A stretch of DNA of 64,000 nt from the NCBI RefSeq assembly GCF_907177275.1, contig NZ_CAJSLV010000092.1, forward strand, positions 186,001 to 250,000. Direction: 5' to 3'. The notes beneath the pieces were generated by a model. The model ran no database searches and was not told the DNA's origin. It saw only the letters and a list, made by a program, of their open reading frames with translations. Numbering within the stretch: position 1 is the first letter of the stretch; each line of letters opens with the position of its first letter. The stretch is from Actinacidiphila cocklensis (GTDB lineage Bacteria; Actinomycetota; Actinomycetes; Streptomycetales; Streptomycetaceae). Position numbers and translations under genes: made by a program. Shown piece by piece: positions 46,050 through 53,417 of this stretch.

Positions 46050-47189
46050 TCAAGAGTCTCCCTCGGCGAGCGCCTGCTGCGAGACGAGTTCGGATCGGGT
46101 CAGCTCCAAGAGTCGGCCCATCCAGTTCCGTCCGCGACTGTCCGGGGCATCCCTCCAGAAGGGAGAGTCCGACAACCCGGTATAGCTGATGGTGGCGTCG
46201 CCCGTGGAGACGAGGATCTCGGCAAGTTCGATGTGCTGGGCGAACTTCGCGCGCAGCAGGCCGGTCATGACGGCGAGCCGCACGCTGGGCCAGTCCGTCC
46301 GTCGGCTTGCGCGTCCCCCCAGGTCATGTGCCTCCCGGGCGGTGGGGGCGTCCCCTATCTGCGCACGATCAGAAGCATCGGCCGCGGACAGTGCCCAGTA
46401 GCCGTGGAGCACGGAGGGGTAGGTTTCACCCGCGAACTGCACGGGCGCCGGAAAATCGTTGCGCAGGACGAACAGCCCCAGTTCTTCGGGCCAGCCTCGC
46501 GGGAATACGGTCTCGTGCAAGGTGACGGCCGGGCCGGTGCCCTCGTCGGGGTCGTCCGCATATTGCACAGCGCGCCGCTCCTGTGCCTGTGCAACTCCAT
46601 CGTCCCCACGATGGAAATAGTCCAGGGCTGACTGGTGCATTTCCTCCGTCGCCACAGGACCGTCCCCGTCGACGCGTTGGCCGAGGTCGGTGAGCAGGAT
46701 CCGCAGGGGACGATCCTGGCGGTCCATGTCGCCCAGAACGTAGATGCGCAGGTGCGGCGGCACTGCCAGATAGGCGTCCCGCAACAGGGCGCGATGGTGT
46801 TCCGTCGGACCCTGCTGGTAGCGCCGGATAGCCTCCCAGCAGCGTTCCCCTGCGGTTGACCGGCCGCTCAGCTCTTCGATCCGGTCGGCGACCTCCGCGA
46901 GGAACCCCTCAGGAGTCAGCGGTTCGCCGTGTCGTGAAAGCCACTTCGACGGTTCGGCAGCGAGCGTGGGAACCCCGGGCTTGGTCGGCGTGAGCGTTCC
47001 TGATGCCAGCAGCCTCTGCAGGCCGGCCACGTCGGTTCGATCCCCGCACATGATCGCGCCGTCGGCGAAGACGATCAGGTCGTTCACGAACCACTGTGCT
47101 TCGAGGCGCTGCCGCTGCCATACGTGGCACCAGGCCCCGTGGATCCGCTCCCCGTCCACCATCCGATACGTCGGTCCCCGCCATGTCAT
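46050..47189 (-). CDS. NADAR-domain protein
   Basis: 379 residues. About 1-65 is a small N-terminal domain (MTWRGPTYRMVDGERIHGAW, WFVNDLIVFADG). About 120-160 is a second region (LRIYVLGDMDRQDRPLRILL). About 245-372 is the NADAR (YbiA-like) domain: FAGETYPSVLHGYWALSA, ILVSTGDATISYTG and SPFWRDAPDSRGRNWMGRLL. NADAR proteins act on ADP-ribose or NAD-derived compounds, and some reverse ADP-ribosylation in conflict systems. Substrate here unknown. Stands alone between a recombinase remnant and an SDR gene. Confidence 0.82.
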   Translation of the reverse strand: MTWRGPTYRMVDGERIHGAWCHVWQRQRLEAQWFVNDLIVFADGAIMCGDRTDVAGLQRLLASGTLTPTKPGVPTLAAEPSKWLSRHGEPLTPEGFLAEVADRIEELSGRSTAGERCWEAIRRYQQGPTEHHRALLRDAYLAVPPHLRIYVLGDMDRQDRPLRILLTDLGQRVDGDGPVATEEMHQSALDYFHRGDDGVAQAQERRAVQYADDPDEGTGPAVTLHETVFPRGWPEELGLFVLRNDFPAPVQFAGETYPSVLHGYWALSAADASDRAQIGDAPTAREAHDLGGRASRRTDWPSVRLAVMTGLLRAKFAQHIELAEILVSTGDATISYTGLSDSPFWRDAPDSRGRNWMGRLLELTRSELVSQQALAEGDS

Positions 47190-47309
47190 GGGCGCACGCT
47201 ACCGCCTGTCCATCGGTTCCAGACGTGTACGCCCATCAACCGCTACGAGGCGGCTATTCGCCTCCGCCTGGCGTGGACCGACCTCAGCGTCGAGGGATCG
47301 AGATGGCGG

Positions 47310-47515
47310 CTACGGACGGGCTTGCAGGGCCTCGGTCCATGCTTGTGGACTGCGGAAGTGGTTCGTGTGGCCGGCGGAGAGGACAGCGCGCAGCTCTCCC
47401 AGATACTCGGTGTCGGCCGGGAGATCCAATTGCCTGGCTTCGTTCACTTCAAGCAGCAGCGTTTGTCTGCCGCATCGGGCAGCAGTTGGAGATCGTGAGG
47501 GTCGTTGTTGTTCAC
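47310..47515 (-). pseudogene. Small unknown protein, probably frameshifted
   Basis: From GTG 47515 the frame gives MNNNDPHDLQLLPDAADK and soon stops. In the next frame LLLEVNEARQLDLPADTEYL and FRSPQAWTEALQARP continue to 47310. Together they look like one small protein of about 68 residues with a single shift. No family recognised. Confidence 0.35.
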
Positions 47516-47581
47516 GAGAGATGACGGCAGTTGGACGAGGCGGCAGCATGTCGGCGTGGCACCACTGAGATCATCGGTGAC

Positions 47582-48166
47582 ATGAAAGTACTTGTGATCG
47601 GGGCGACCGGAACGGTCGGCACTGCTGTCGCCAGCGCGTTAGAGGCTTCTCATCAGGTCGTGAAGGCTTCGCGGAGCGGCCCGGTGAAGGTGAATCTGGA
47701 AGTTCCTTCCTCCCTGGACGCGCTCTTCGAGGAGCTGCCAGACCTCGACGCGGTGGTGTGCTGTGCTGCCAGCGGCCCGCTGGTGGACTTGGTGATCGCG
47801 TCAGATGACGAGATCGCGGCCGGAGCGCGGGGCAAGCTCCTGGGGCAGGTTGCCCTGGCCCGGCGTGCCGTGCGTCATCTGCGGGACGGTGGCTCTGTCA
47901 CCCTGACTGGGGGCACCTTCGCCGCGCCGCTGACTGGTGGGTCGCTGGGGGCGCTCATCAACACTGGCCTGGAGGGTTTCGTCCGCAACGCGGCTGGTGA
48001 GCTGCCGCGGAATCTGCGGATCAATCTCATCAGCCCTGGGTGGATCAAGGAGACCCTGGAAAACATGGGCATGGACTCGGCCGATGGTACTCCCGTCTCC
48101 GAGGTAGCCCGTGTGTATGTGGAGGCTGTGGAAGGCACCGCGCAGGGCCAGACCATGCGTCCGTGA
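47582..48166 (+). CDS. Short-chain dehydrogenase/reductase
   Basis: 194 residues. NAD(P)-binding start MKVLVIGATGTVGTAVASAL. CCAASGP follows strand 4. GGSVTLTGGTF carries the Ser region, but the canonical YxxxK becomes INTGLEGFVRNAA, so the catalytic Tyr/Lys are not evident. NLISPGWIKETL matches the family end. Short for an SDR (usual about 250). Reductase activity is uncertain. The ATG at 47582 begins directly with the Rossmann strand. Confidence 0.82.
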   Translation: MKVLVIGATGTVGTAVASALEASHQVVKASRSGPVKVNLEVPSSLDALFEELPDLDAVVCCAASGPLVDLVIASDDEIAAGARGKLLGQVALARRAVRHLRDGGSVTLTGGTFAAPLTGGSLGALINTGLEGFVRNAAGELPRNLRINLISPGWIKETLENMGMDSADGTPVSEVARVYVEAVEGTAQGQTMRP

Positions 48167-48483
48167 CCGCCCGGCGGGGATGGCACGCCGCCGTGCGGGC
48201 GGCGGGCCGCCAAGGCGGGTCTTGTAGGTGTCAGCTGGCCTTGGCGGGTTCCCCGCCCCTGCCCAGGAGAGCGCGACCTCGTTGGCGCCCAGGAGCTGAC
48301 CAGTGTTCTCGCTATCGGCCCGCTCGCCGCTATCAACCTGCGTGACGCCGTCCTCCGCGAGCCAACGGTGAGCGGCATCCACGGCGGGAGTGTCCATCCG
48401 GACAGAATGAAGAATTCTGGGTGAATGGTCGGGCAGCGGTGCTCGACGCGCCTCGAATTCTCGGGCGTACCCGAAGAGATCAG
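48167..48483. other. Intergenic, no gene recognised
   Basis: About 315 bp between the convergent SDR gene and the hypothetical gene ending at 48484. Nothing supportable seen. Confidence 0.4.
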
Positions 48484-49101
48484 TCAGACCGTGAGGTGGT
48501 CAGCAGGCTCTGCTGCGGCAGGGAACCCCAGCCTGTCCAGCAGCGCCGTGAACGACTCCTCCACGAAGACCTCGTGGGAGCGCAGAACGGCCTCGATCGA
48601 GGCCGGGTCGGCCTTACCGGGGAAGCCCGCGTTGGCCGCCCAGGCCAGAGCAGCCCGCGCATCGGCCGGTACCGTCGCGTCCAGTTCGGCCAGCTTGCGT
48701 CGGGTGGCTGCCGCGTAGGCGGGTGTGGTCACCCATACGCTCATGTCACCCATGCCCGCAGGCTCTTCCGCCCAGAGGTCTCCCGCCTCGCTGGCCGCCA
48801 GCAACTCCAAGTGCAGGTAGGCATCCCACTGCCGGCCGTCGGTCCCCAGCCCTGTGACCAGCGCAGTGTCGCTGTCGTAGACGGAGGCGCAACAGGCCGC
48901 GGCCCCGGTCCACTGGACCAGCGCGGCAAGGCTGGCTTCCTCCCATAGCCCGTAGTCGAGTTGTAGTGTCTGCCAGCCGCCCGGTCGAGGCCACCATGCA
49001 TGAATGCCGTCCCGAACCTCCTCACGGAGGCCGCTGAAAACCGGCGCTTCCACCAGCGGGCACTCACTGCGGCCAAAGATCAAATCCCCGGAGAATCCCA
49101 C
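48484..49101 (-). CDS. Hypothetical protein
   Basis: 205 residues, GTG 49101 preceded by GGAGGGAG at ideal distance, which decides the start. The sequence is acidic and Trp-rich: RDGIHAWWPRPGGWQTLQLD, YDSDTALVTGLGTDGRQWDA, then ARAALAWAANAGFPGKAD. No family recognised. No signal peptide or membrane segment. Divergent from the next gene, about 155 bp apart. Confidence 0.65.
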   Translation of the reverse strand: MGFSGDLIFGRSECPLVEAPVFSGLREEVRDGIHAWWPRPGGWQTLQLDYGLWEEASLAALVQWTGAAACCASVYDSDTALVTGLGTDGRQWDAYLHLELLAASEAGDLWAEEPAGMGDMSVWVTTPAYAAATRRKLAELDATVPADARAALAWAANAGFPGKADPASIEAVLRSHEVFVEESFTALLDRLGFPAAAEPADHLTV

Positions 49102-49257
49102 CCTGCTCCCTCCACGATGCGTCGCCCGCACGATAGGGGAGGCGACCGACAACAGGTCGAATCCCGCTCGTCCGCGAGCGCGCCTGGACCCTGGAGTTGC
49201 ACGAACTCCCCGCAAACTTGGTGCCCAAGGGCCAGGAGGCCATGGAACGCTGTGCCT

Positions 49258-49794
49258 ATGAGCCAGTCGACCCCCTACGACGACGAACGCCTGAAGTACT
49301 CCCGCCAGGGACTCGCCCGGCTCGTGCTCTCCGACCAAGCCCAGGGCGTGGCTACCAGCGCCGCTGGTCTCGTAGGCACGCGCCAAGACGCCGATACTGG
49401 CCTCGGAGGGCGACTCAGCCAGGCCCGGCAGCTTGTTGAATTGGCGGAACGAACCGTCGCGGCGGCGGTCATCTACGAACTCGAAAGAGGAAGTTCCTGG
49501 GAACAGATTGCCGCGTACCTTGGGACCAGCGCCGACGAAGCCTGCGAGCGTTTTACCCCCGTACTTCGGCAGTGGAGCACGGCTTTCCGGGAGCCGTACC
49601 GGCTGGACGAGACAGGCCGCAAGCGCGTCCCGCAGTTGCCCACTGCGGCATACGACCCCGCCTTCGCCTGTCACCAGCTCGACACGTGGGCTTTCATCCA
49701 CCACGTCGGAATCAACGATCACCAGGCCGTCAGTGCCGGCCTCGACATGCGCGGCGCCTCGGACGAGCCTGACCCGGCAACCGAGGAGAGCTGA
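49258..49794 (+). CDS. Hypothetical protein with HTH-like segment
   Basis: 178 residues from MSQSTPYDDERLKYSRQGLA. The middle part AAVIYELERGSSWEQIAAYL then GTSADEACERF resembles a helix-turn-helix. The C-terminal half is Asp-rich. No family recognised. A 34-residue ORF follows after 3 nt and may be co-translated. Confidence 0.55.
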   Translation: MSQSTPYDDERLKYSRQGLARLVLSDQAQGVATSAAGLVGTRQDADTGLGGRLSQARQLVELAERTVAAAVIYELERGSSWEQIAAYLGTSADEACERFTPVLRQWSTAFREPYRLDETGRKRVPQLPTAAYDPAFACHQLDTWAFIHHVGINDHQAVSAGLDMRGASDEPDPATEES

Positions 49795-49797
49795 CCC

Positions 49798-49902
49798 ATG
49801 GCCCTCACGGGGCTTGACCCTGAACGAGTCGCACGGGAACAGCACCAGGCGCTGGTGGATGAGCTGACGCGTGCCATCAGCGAGATCGAGCCTTCAACCT
49901 GA
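49798..49902 (+). CDS. 34-residue ORF
   Basis: MALTGLDPERVAREQHQALV to ISEIEPST, starting 3 nt after the preceding stop. Amphipathic helix with charged ends. Could be a small accessory protein; could be chance. Confidence 0.3.
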   Translation: MALTGLDPERVAREQHQALVDELTRAISEIEPST

Positions 49903-49977
49903 ACGTGTCCGGAGGTGATGGCCGACGGACGCTCAACGACATCCGACAGGTTCCGGGAGCCCGGTCGCCCCGGGCGA

Positions 49978-50487
49978 TCACGTCGGATGCAGTACAGCCG
50001 TGGCGATCTCGCGCACGCGGGCATGCGTGATGCCGTTGCGCTGCTCGACGGCGAGGGGGTGGTCGGTGGGCTCCAGTTCGATGAACGGGCGGCTGCCGAC
50101 CGGTCGCGTGTGGGCGTTGGTCTTCAAGTCGGTGGTGCTCTCGGAGTAGAGCGCGAGCTCGGTGCTGAGCCAGCCGAAGTAGGGCTTCTCGGTCTCGCGG
50201 CCCTCGGTGTTCCAGACCTCGAGGGCGCGGGCGAAGTTGTCCTTGCTCAGGGAGACCCACACGCCCCATGAGAAGACGTCCTCGCTGCCGATCACGGGTA
50301 TCTCGATCAGGCCCCTGATGAAGAAGTGCTGGCCCCTGATCACGCACTGGTCGGACGACAGCATGCTGTCCGGGTCATTCTCGAAGCGGGGCTCCCAGAC
50401 GTCGGGAGCCATGGTCGAGTAGCCCATGGGGGGCTCTGCATGGTGGTCGCCGCAGCGTGAGCATGTGAAGCCGAGATCGTCAGACAT
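49978..50487 (-). CDS. DUF2199 family protein
   Basis: 169 residues. A CSRCGDHH zinc-like start, QCVIRGQHFFIRGLIEIPVI, FSWGVWVSLSKDNF and RNGITHARVREI fit DUF2199 proteins, often found near polymorphic toxin loci and in streptomycete genomes generally. Function not established. Confidence 0.82.
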   Translation of the reverse strand: MSDDLGFTCSRCGDHHAEPPMGYSTMAPDVWEPRFENDPDSMLSSDQCVIRGQHFFIRGLIEIPVIGSEDVFSWGVWVSLSKDNFARALEVWNTEGRETEKPYFGWLSTELALYSESTTDLKTNAHTRPVGSRPFIELEPTDHPLAVEQRNGITHARVREIATAVLHPT

Positions 50488-50597
50488 GGCGGGAGCCTAG
50501 CGACCGCCCGGCTCCGGTGGCCGCCGTATGGCGCCGGCGCCGTCCGGGCTCAGCTGTCGGTGGCCACTGCGAGGATTCCCGGAATGCTACGCGAGGA

Positions 50598-50750
50598 GAT
50601 GACGCGGGCACCTGGGACAGAGGCCCCTTCGACAACGACACCGCCGCCGACTTCGCCGGCGACCTGGACGAGGCAGCCCTGGAAGAGCGAGGGCCTATGG
50701 TCCGCAGAGTCCTCAAACGCGCCGCCGATGCCACGGTGACGTGCACTTGA
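50598..50750 (+). pseudogene. DUF4259 fragment
   Basis: GTWDRGPFDNDTAADFAGDL then EERGPMVRRVLKRA matches the first 45 residues of DUF4259 proteins. The remaining two thirds are missing, ending TVTCT. The start Met is not present in frame near the usual place. Dead remnant. Confidence 0.65.
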
Positions 50751-50977
50751 ACCTGCCGGGACGCCGAGGCAGGCTGCAGGAGGAGCGCTCTCGCGGAGTT
50801 GGCCGGGCTGGGGCAACGGCCGGCTTTATACGCAGGTGAACGGCATAGTGCAAGGCCCGCCCGCTCGCCAACGAACGTGGGAAGCGAGCACCCTGGCACG
50901 CCGCAGTGCCTGTTCAGCAACCGGGTGGGCGACTCTCTGCCGGCCCCAGGCCAGCCTGTCTTTACAGCTGCGAGCTG

Positions 50978-52138
50978 CTATCCGTGGAGGCGGGCTGCTG
51001 CTTCCTTGAGGATGTCTTGTTTCTTGCAGAAGGCGAAGCGGACCTGGGTGCGGCCGGCGTCGGGGTCGTCGTAGAAGACGGAGTTGGGGACGGCGACCAC
51101 TCCGCAGCGTTCGGGGAGTGAGCGGCAGAAGGCGAGGGCGTCCTTCTCGCCGAGGGCTGCGATGTCCGTCGTGATGAAGTACGTGCCCTGGGGGCGGTAG
51201 ACCTCGAAGCCGGCCGCGGTGAGGCCGTCGGCCAGGAGGTCGCGCTTCGTCTGGAGGTCGTCGCGGAAGGCGGTGAAGTAGGCGTCCGGGAGGCTGAGGG
51301 CTTCCGCGATGGCGTACTGGAACGGGCCCGAGGCAACATAGGTGAGGAACTGCTTCGTGGTGCGCACGGCCGCGAGGAGGGGAGCGGAGGCGGTAACCCA
51401 GCCAACCTTCCAACCCGTGAACGAGAAGGTCTTGCCCGCTGAGGAGATGGAGACCGTGCGGTCGCGCATGCCGGGCAGCGAGATCAGCGGGATGTGTTCG
51501 CCGCCGTCGAAGACCAGGTGTTCGTAGACCTCGTCGGTGACGACGATGAGGTCGCGCTCCACAGCCAGCTCGGCAATCGCGGTCATCTCGTCGCGGGTGA
51601 GCACCATGCCGGTCGGGTTGTGCGGGCTGTTCAGGAGAAGCAGGCGGGTGCGGGGGGTGATGGCGTCGCGAAGGGCGTCGAGGTCGGGGCGGAAGTCGGG
51701 GGCGCGCAGGGTCAGCGGGACGCGTACACCGCCGGCCATCGCGATGCTCGCCGCGTAGGAGTCGTAGAAGGGCTCGAACGCGATGACCTCATCGCCCGGT
51801 TCGAGCAGCGCGAGCATCGCCGCCGCGATCGCCTCGGTGGCGCCCGCGGTGACCAGCACCTCGGTGTCGGGGTCGAAGTTCAAGCCGTAAAAGCGCCGCT
51901 GGTGGTCGACGATCGCCGTGCGCAGTTCCGGAACGCCCATCCCCGGCGGGTACTGGTTGCCGCGGCCGCCCCGCAGCGCACGCACGGCGGCCTCCCGGAT
52001 CGCCTCCGGCCCGTCCGTGTCCGGGAAGCCCTGGCCGAGGTTGATCGCGCCCGTCGTCAGCGCAAGCGCGGACATCTCCGCGAAGATCGTCGTCCCGAGC
52101 CCGTCCAGCCTGCGGTTCAGCAGCGGCCTGCCGCTCAT
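50978..52138 (-). CDS. PLP-dependent class I/II aminotransferase (DapC/KAT-like), complete copy
   Basis: 386 residues from MSGRPLLNRRLDGLGTTIFA with GGTGGAG at the right distance. Fold type I: NLGQGFPD, NQYPPGMGVPELR, NSPHNPTGMVL, DEVYEHLVFDG and the PLP lysine in SSAGKTFSFTGWKVGW. Relatives act as succinyl-diaminopimelate or kynurenine aminotransferases; substrate not determined. Two partial copies exist at 44985 and 55951, which suggests duplication linked to the insertion of the 39-56 kb block. Confidence 0.92.
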   Translation of the reverse strand: MSGRPLLNRRLDGLGTTIFAEMSALALTTGAINLGQGFPDTDGPEAIREAAVRALRGGRGNQYPPGMGVPELRTAIVDHQRRFYGLNFDPDTEVLVTAGATEAIAAAMLALLEPGDEVIAFEPFYDSYAASIAMAGGVRVPLTLRAPDFRPDLDALRDAITPRTRLLLLNSPHNPTGMVLTRDEMTAIAELAVERDLIVVTDEVYEHLVFDGGEHIPLISLPGMRDRTVSISSAGKTFSFTGWKVGWVTASAPLLAAVRTTKQFLTYVASGPFQYAIAEALSLPDAYFTAFRDDLQTKRDLLADGLTAAGFEVYRPQGTYFITTDIAALGEKDALAFCRSLPERCGVVAVPNSVFYDDPDAGRTQVRFAFCKKQDILKEAAARLHG

Positions 52139-52432
52139 CTCTCCACCGTCCTCAACCCGGATGCCGATCCCCTGGGGTCCATCCTGGCTGATGCGCGGCA
52201 GCTGGCCTACGCGGCAAGCACCCAATAGGCAGGTGAAAACGCTTGACCCAGGCCACTCCGCGTTCACACGCTCATTCGTATGTCGATGACGGGCCCGTCA
52301 GGGGCAGTCGGTGCGGGCGGGGGCACCGGCCGAGGCCGGTCCCCCTCCTCGCACCGGATCGCTCTGTCAGCGGCTGGGCGACGACCTCAGAGCTCGGAGC
52401 AGGGTTTCTGCGCTCGATCCGATGGGATCCCG

Positions 52433-52693
52433 TCAGCTCTCGTAGTGGTAGCGGCACTGTGCGATCAGGACGCTGTCCTCGGTCGCCTTGTAGATCAGTC
52501 GGTGCTCGTCGTTGATGCGGCGCGACCAATAGCCCTGGAATCCGTGCTTGAGGGGTTCCGGCTTGCCGATCCCGTCATTGCCGTTCCTGGCGATGTCGGC
52601 GATGAGCGTGTTGATGCGCTTCAGGGTTTTTCGGTCCTGAAGCTGCCACCACAGGTAGTCCTCCCATGCACGGGAGGAGAAGGTGATCTTCAT
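52433..52693 (-). CDS. yoeB: mRNA interferase toxin, YoeB family
   Basis: 86 residues, standard length. The catalytic set of the family is present: Glu46, Arg65 in EHRLIY, His83 and Tyr84 in RYHYES. YoeB binds the ribosomal A site and cuts mRNA. It begins 10 nt after the antitoxin stop. By family it is held inactive by YefM. Confidence 0.95.
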   Translation of the reverse strand: MKITFSSRAWEDYLWWQLQDRKTLKRINTLIADIARNGNDGIGKPEPLKHGFQGYWSRRINDEHRLIYKATEDSVLIAQCRYHYES

Positions 52694-52703
52694 CGGTCGG
52701 CTC

Positions 52704-52961
52704 TTATTCGTCGGTCGCCAGCTTGCGTACGGTGCCGCCGCCGGTTTCCAGCTCGTCGATCGAGGCGAGCAGGCGCCGGGCGTTCGCCGGACTCCGCAGC
52801 AGGTAGGCCGTCTCTTTCAGGGACTCGTAGTCCTCAAGGGAGACGATGACGACCGGGTCGTGTCCGGCCCGGGTGATGACGACCTCTTCGCGGTCGTCGG
52901 TGACGGAATCGAGCACCTCGGCGTACCGCGCGCGCGACTCGGAATAGGACATGGTTTTCAC
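52704..52961 (-). CDS. yefM: YefM antitoxin
   Basis: 85 residues. The start is GTG 52961 (MKTMSYSESRARYAE), because AAGGAGG lies 6-7 nt upstream, too far from ATG 52952. EVVITRAGHDPVVIVSLEDY is the YefM/Phd hallmark, with the C-terminal tail for YoeB binding. A TGTACAA/TTGTAC dyad 16 bp upstream should be its operator. Confidence 0.95.
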   Translation of the reverse strand: MKTMSYSESRARYAEVLDSVTDDREEVVITRAGHDPVVIVSLEDYESLKETAYLLRSPANARRLLASIDELETGGGTVRKLATDE

Positions 52962-52977
52962 AGCCGACCTCCTTCCT

Positions 52978-52993
52978 GTACAAGAAATTGTAC
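52978..52993. promoter_or_regulatory. YefM operator
   Basis: GTACAA and TTGTAC form a perfect 6-4-6 dyad containing TGTACA, the known YefM recognition core, directly upstream of yefM. Confidence 0.8.
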
Positions 52994-53417
52994 GTGAAGT
53001 CCCCGGTAAGCGCCATGGCACGGCAGCCGACCCGGCCCGTAGAGCTGCCGTCGGATCTGCTGACCGCGTCGGCAATCGCCGGAGTTGGCGCCGCCCTCCG
53101 AGTCCTCCGCGGCCCGGGGAAGGGGAATCCCGAGCGAAACGCGATCCGGAAGGGGAGCAGGCGCACCCGCCGGGCGGCCCTTACGCGATCGTGTGACGTG
53201 GGAGCCCGTGCCCAGACGCGGTTCGCCGTGGCCGCGAGGTGGATGCCCTGCCGGATGATCCCGGCCTCGCCGATCCGGGCGCCGGACGGCAGCCTCCTTG
53301 ATTGTCGCGCACATGCTCATCACCGTTTGCAGGCCCGTCTGGCGACATCGGGAAGGGAGTGAGCCCCCGGCCATGTGTGTCACGGCCGAAGCCGTTCGGG
53401 GGGCGCGGCAGGAGTTT
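52994..53417. other. Intergenic, no gene recognised
   Basis: About 420 bp. A short minus-strand stretch reads GEAGIIRQGIHLAATANRVW, possibly from a lost gene, but no start, stop or family match supports a call. Confidence 0.35.

Noticed and set aside
47096..47524. Plus-strand ORFs opposite the NADAR start
   Set aside because: Arg/Pro-rich, no ribosome site; antisense shadows.
49102..49845. Extension of the 48484 gene to a 453-codon protein
   Set aside because: A GGAGGGAG ribosome site fixes the start at GTG 49101, and the upstream frame is antisense to the 49258 gene.
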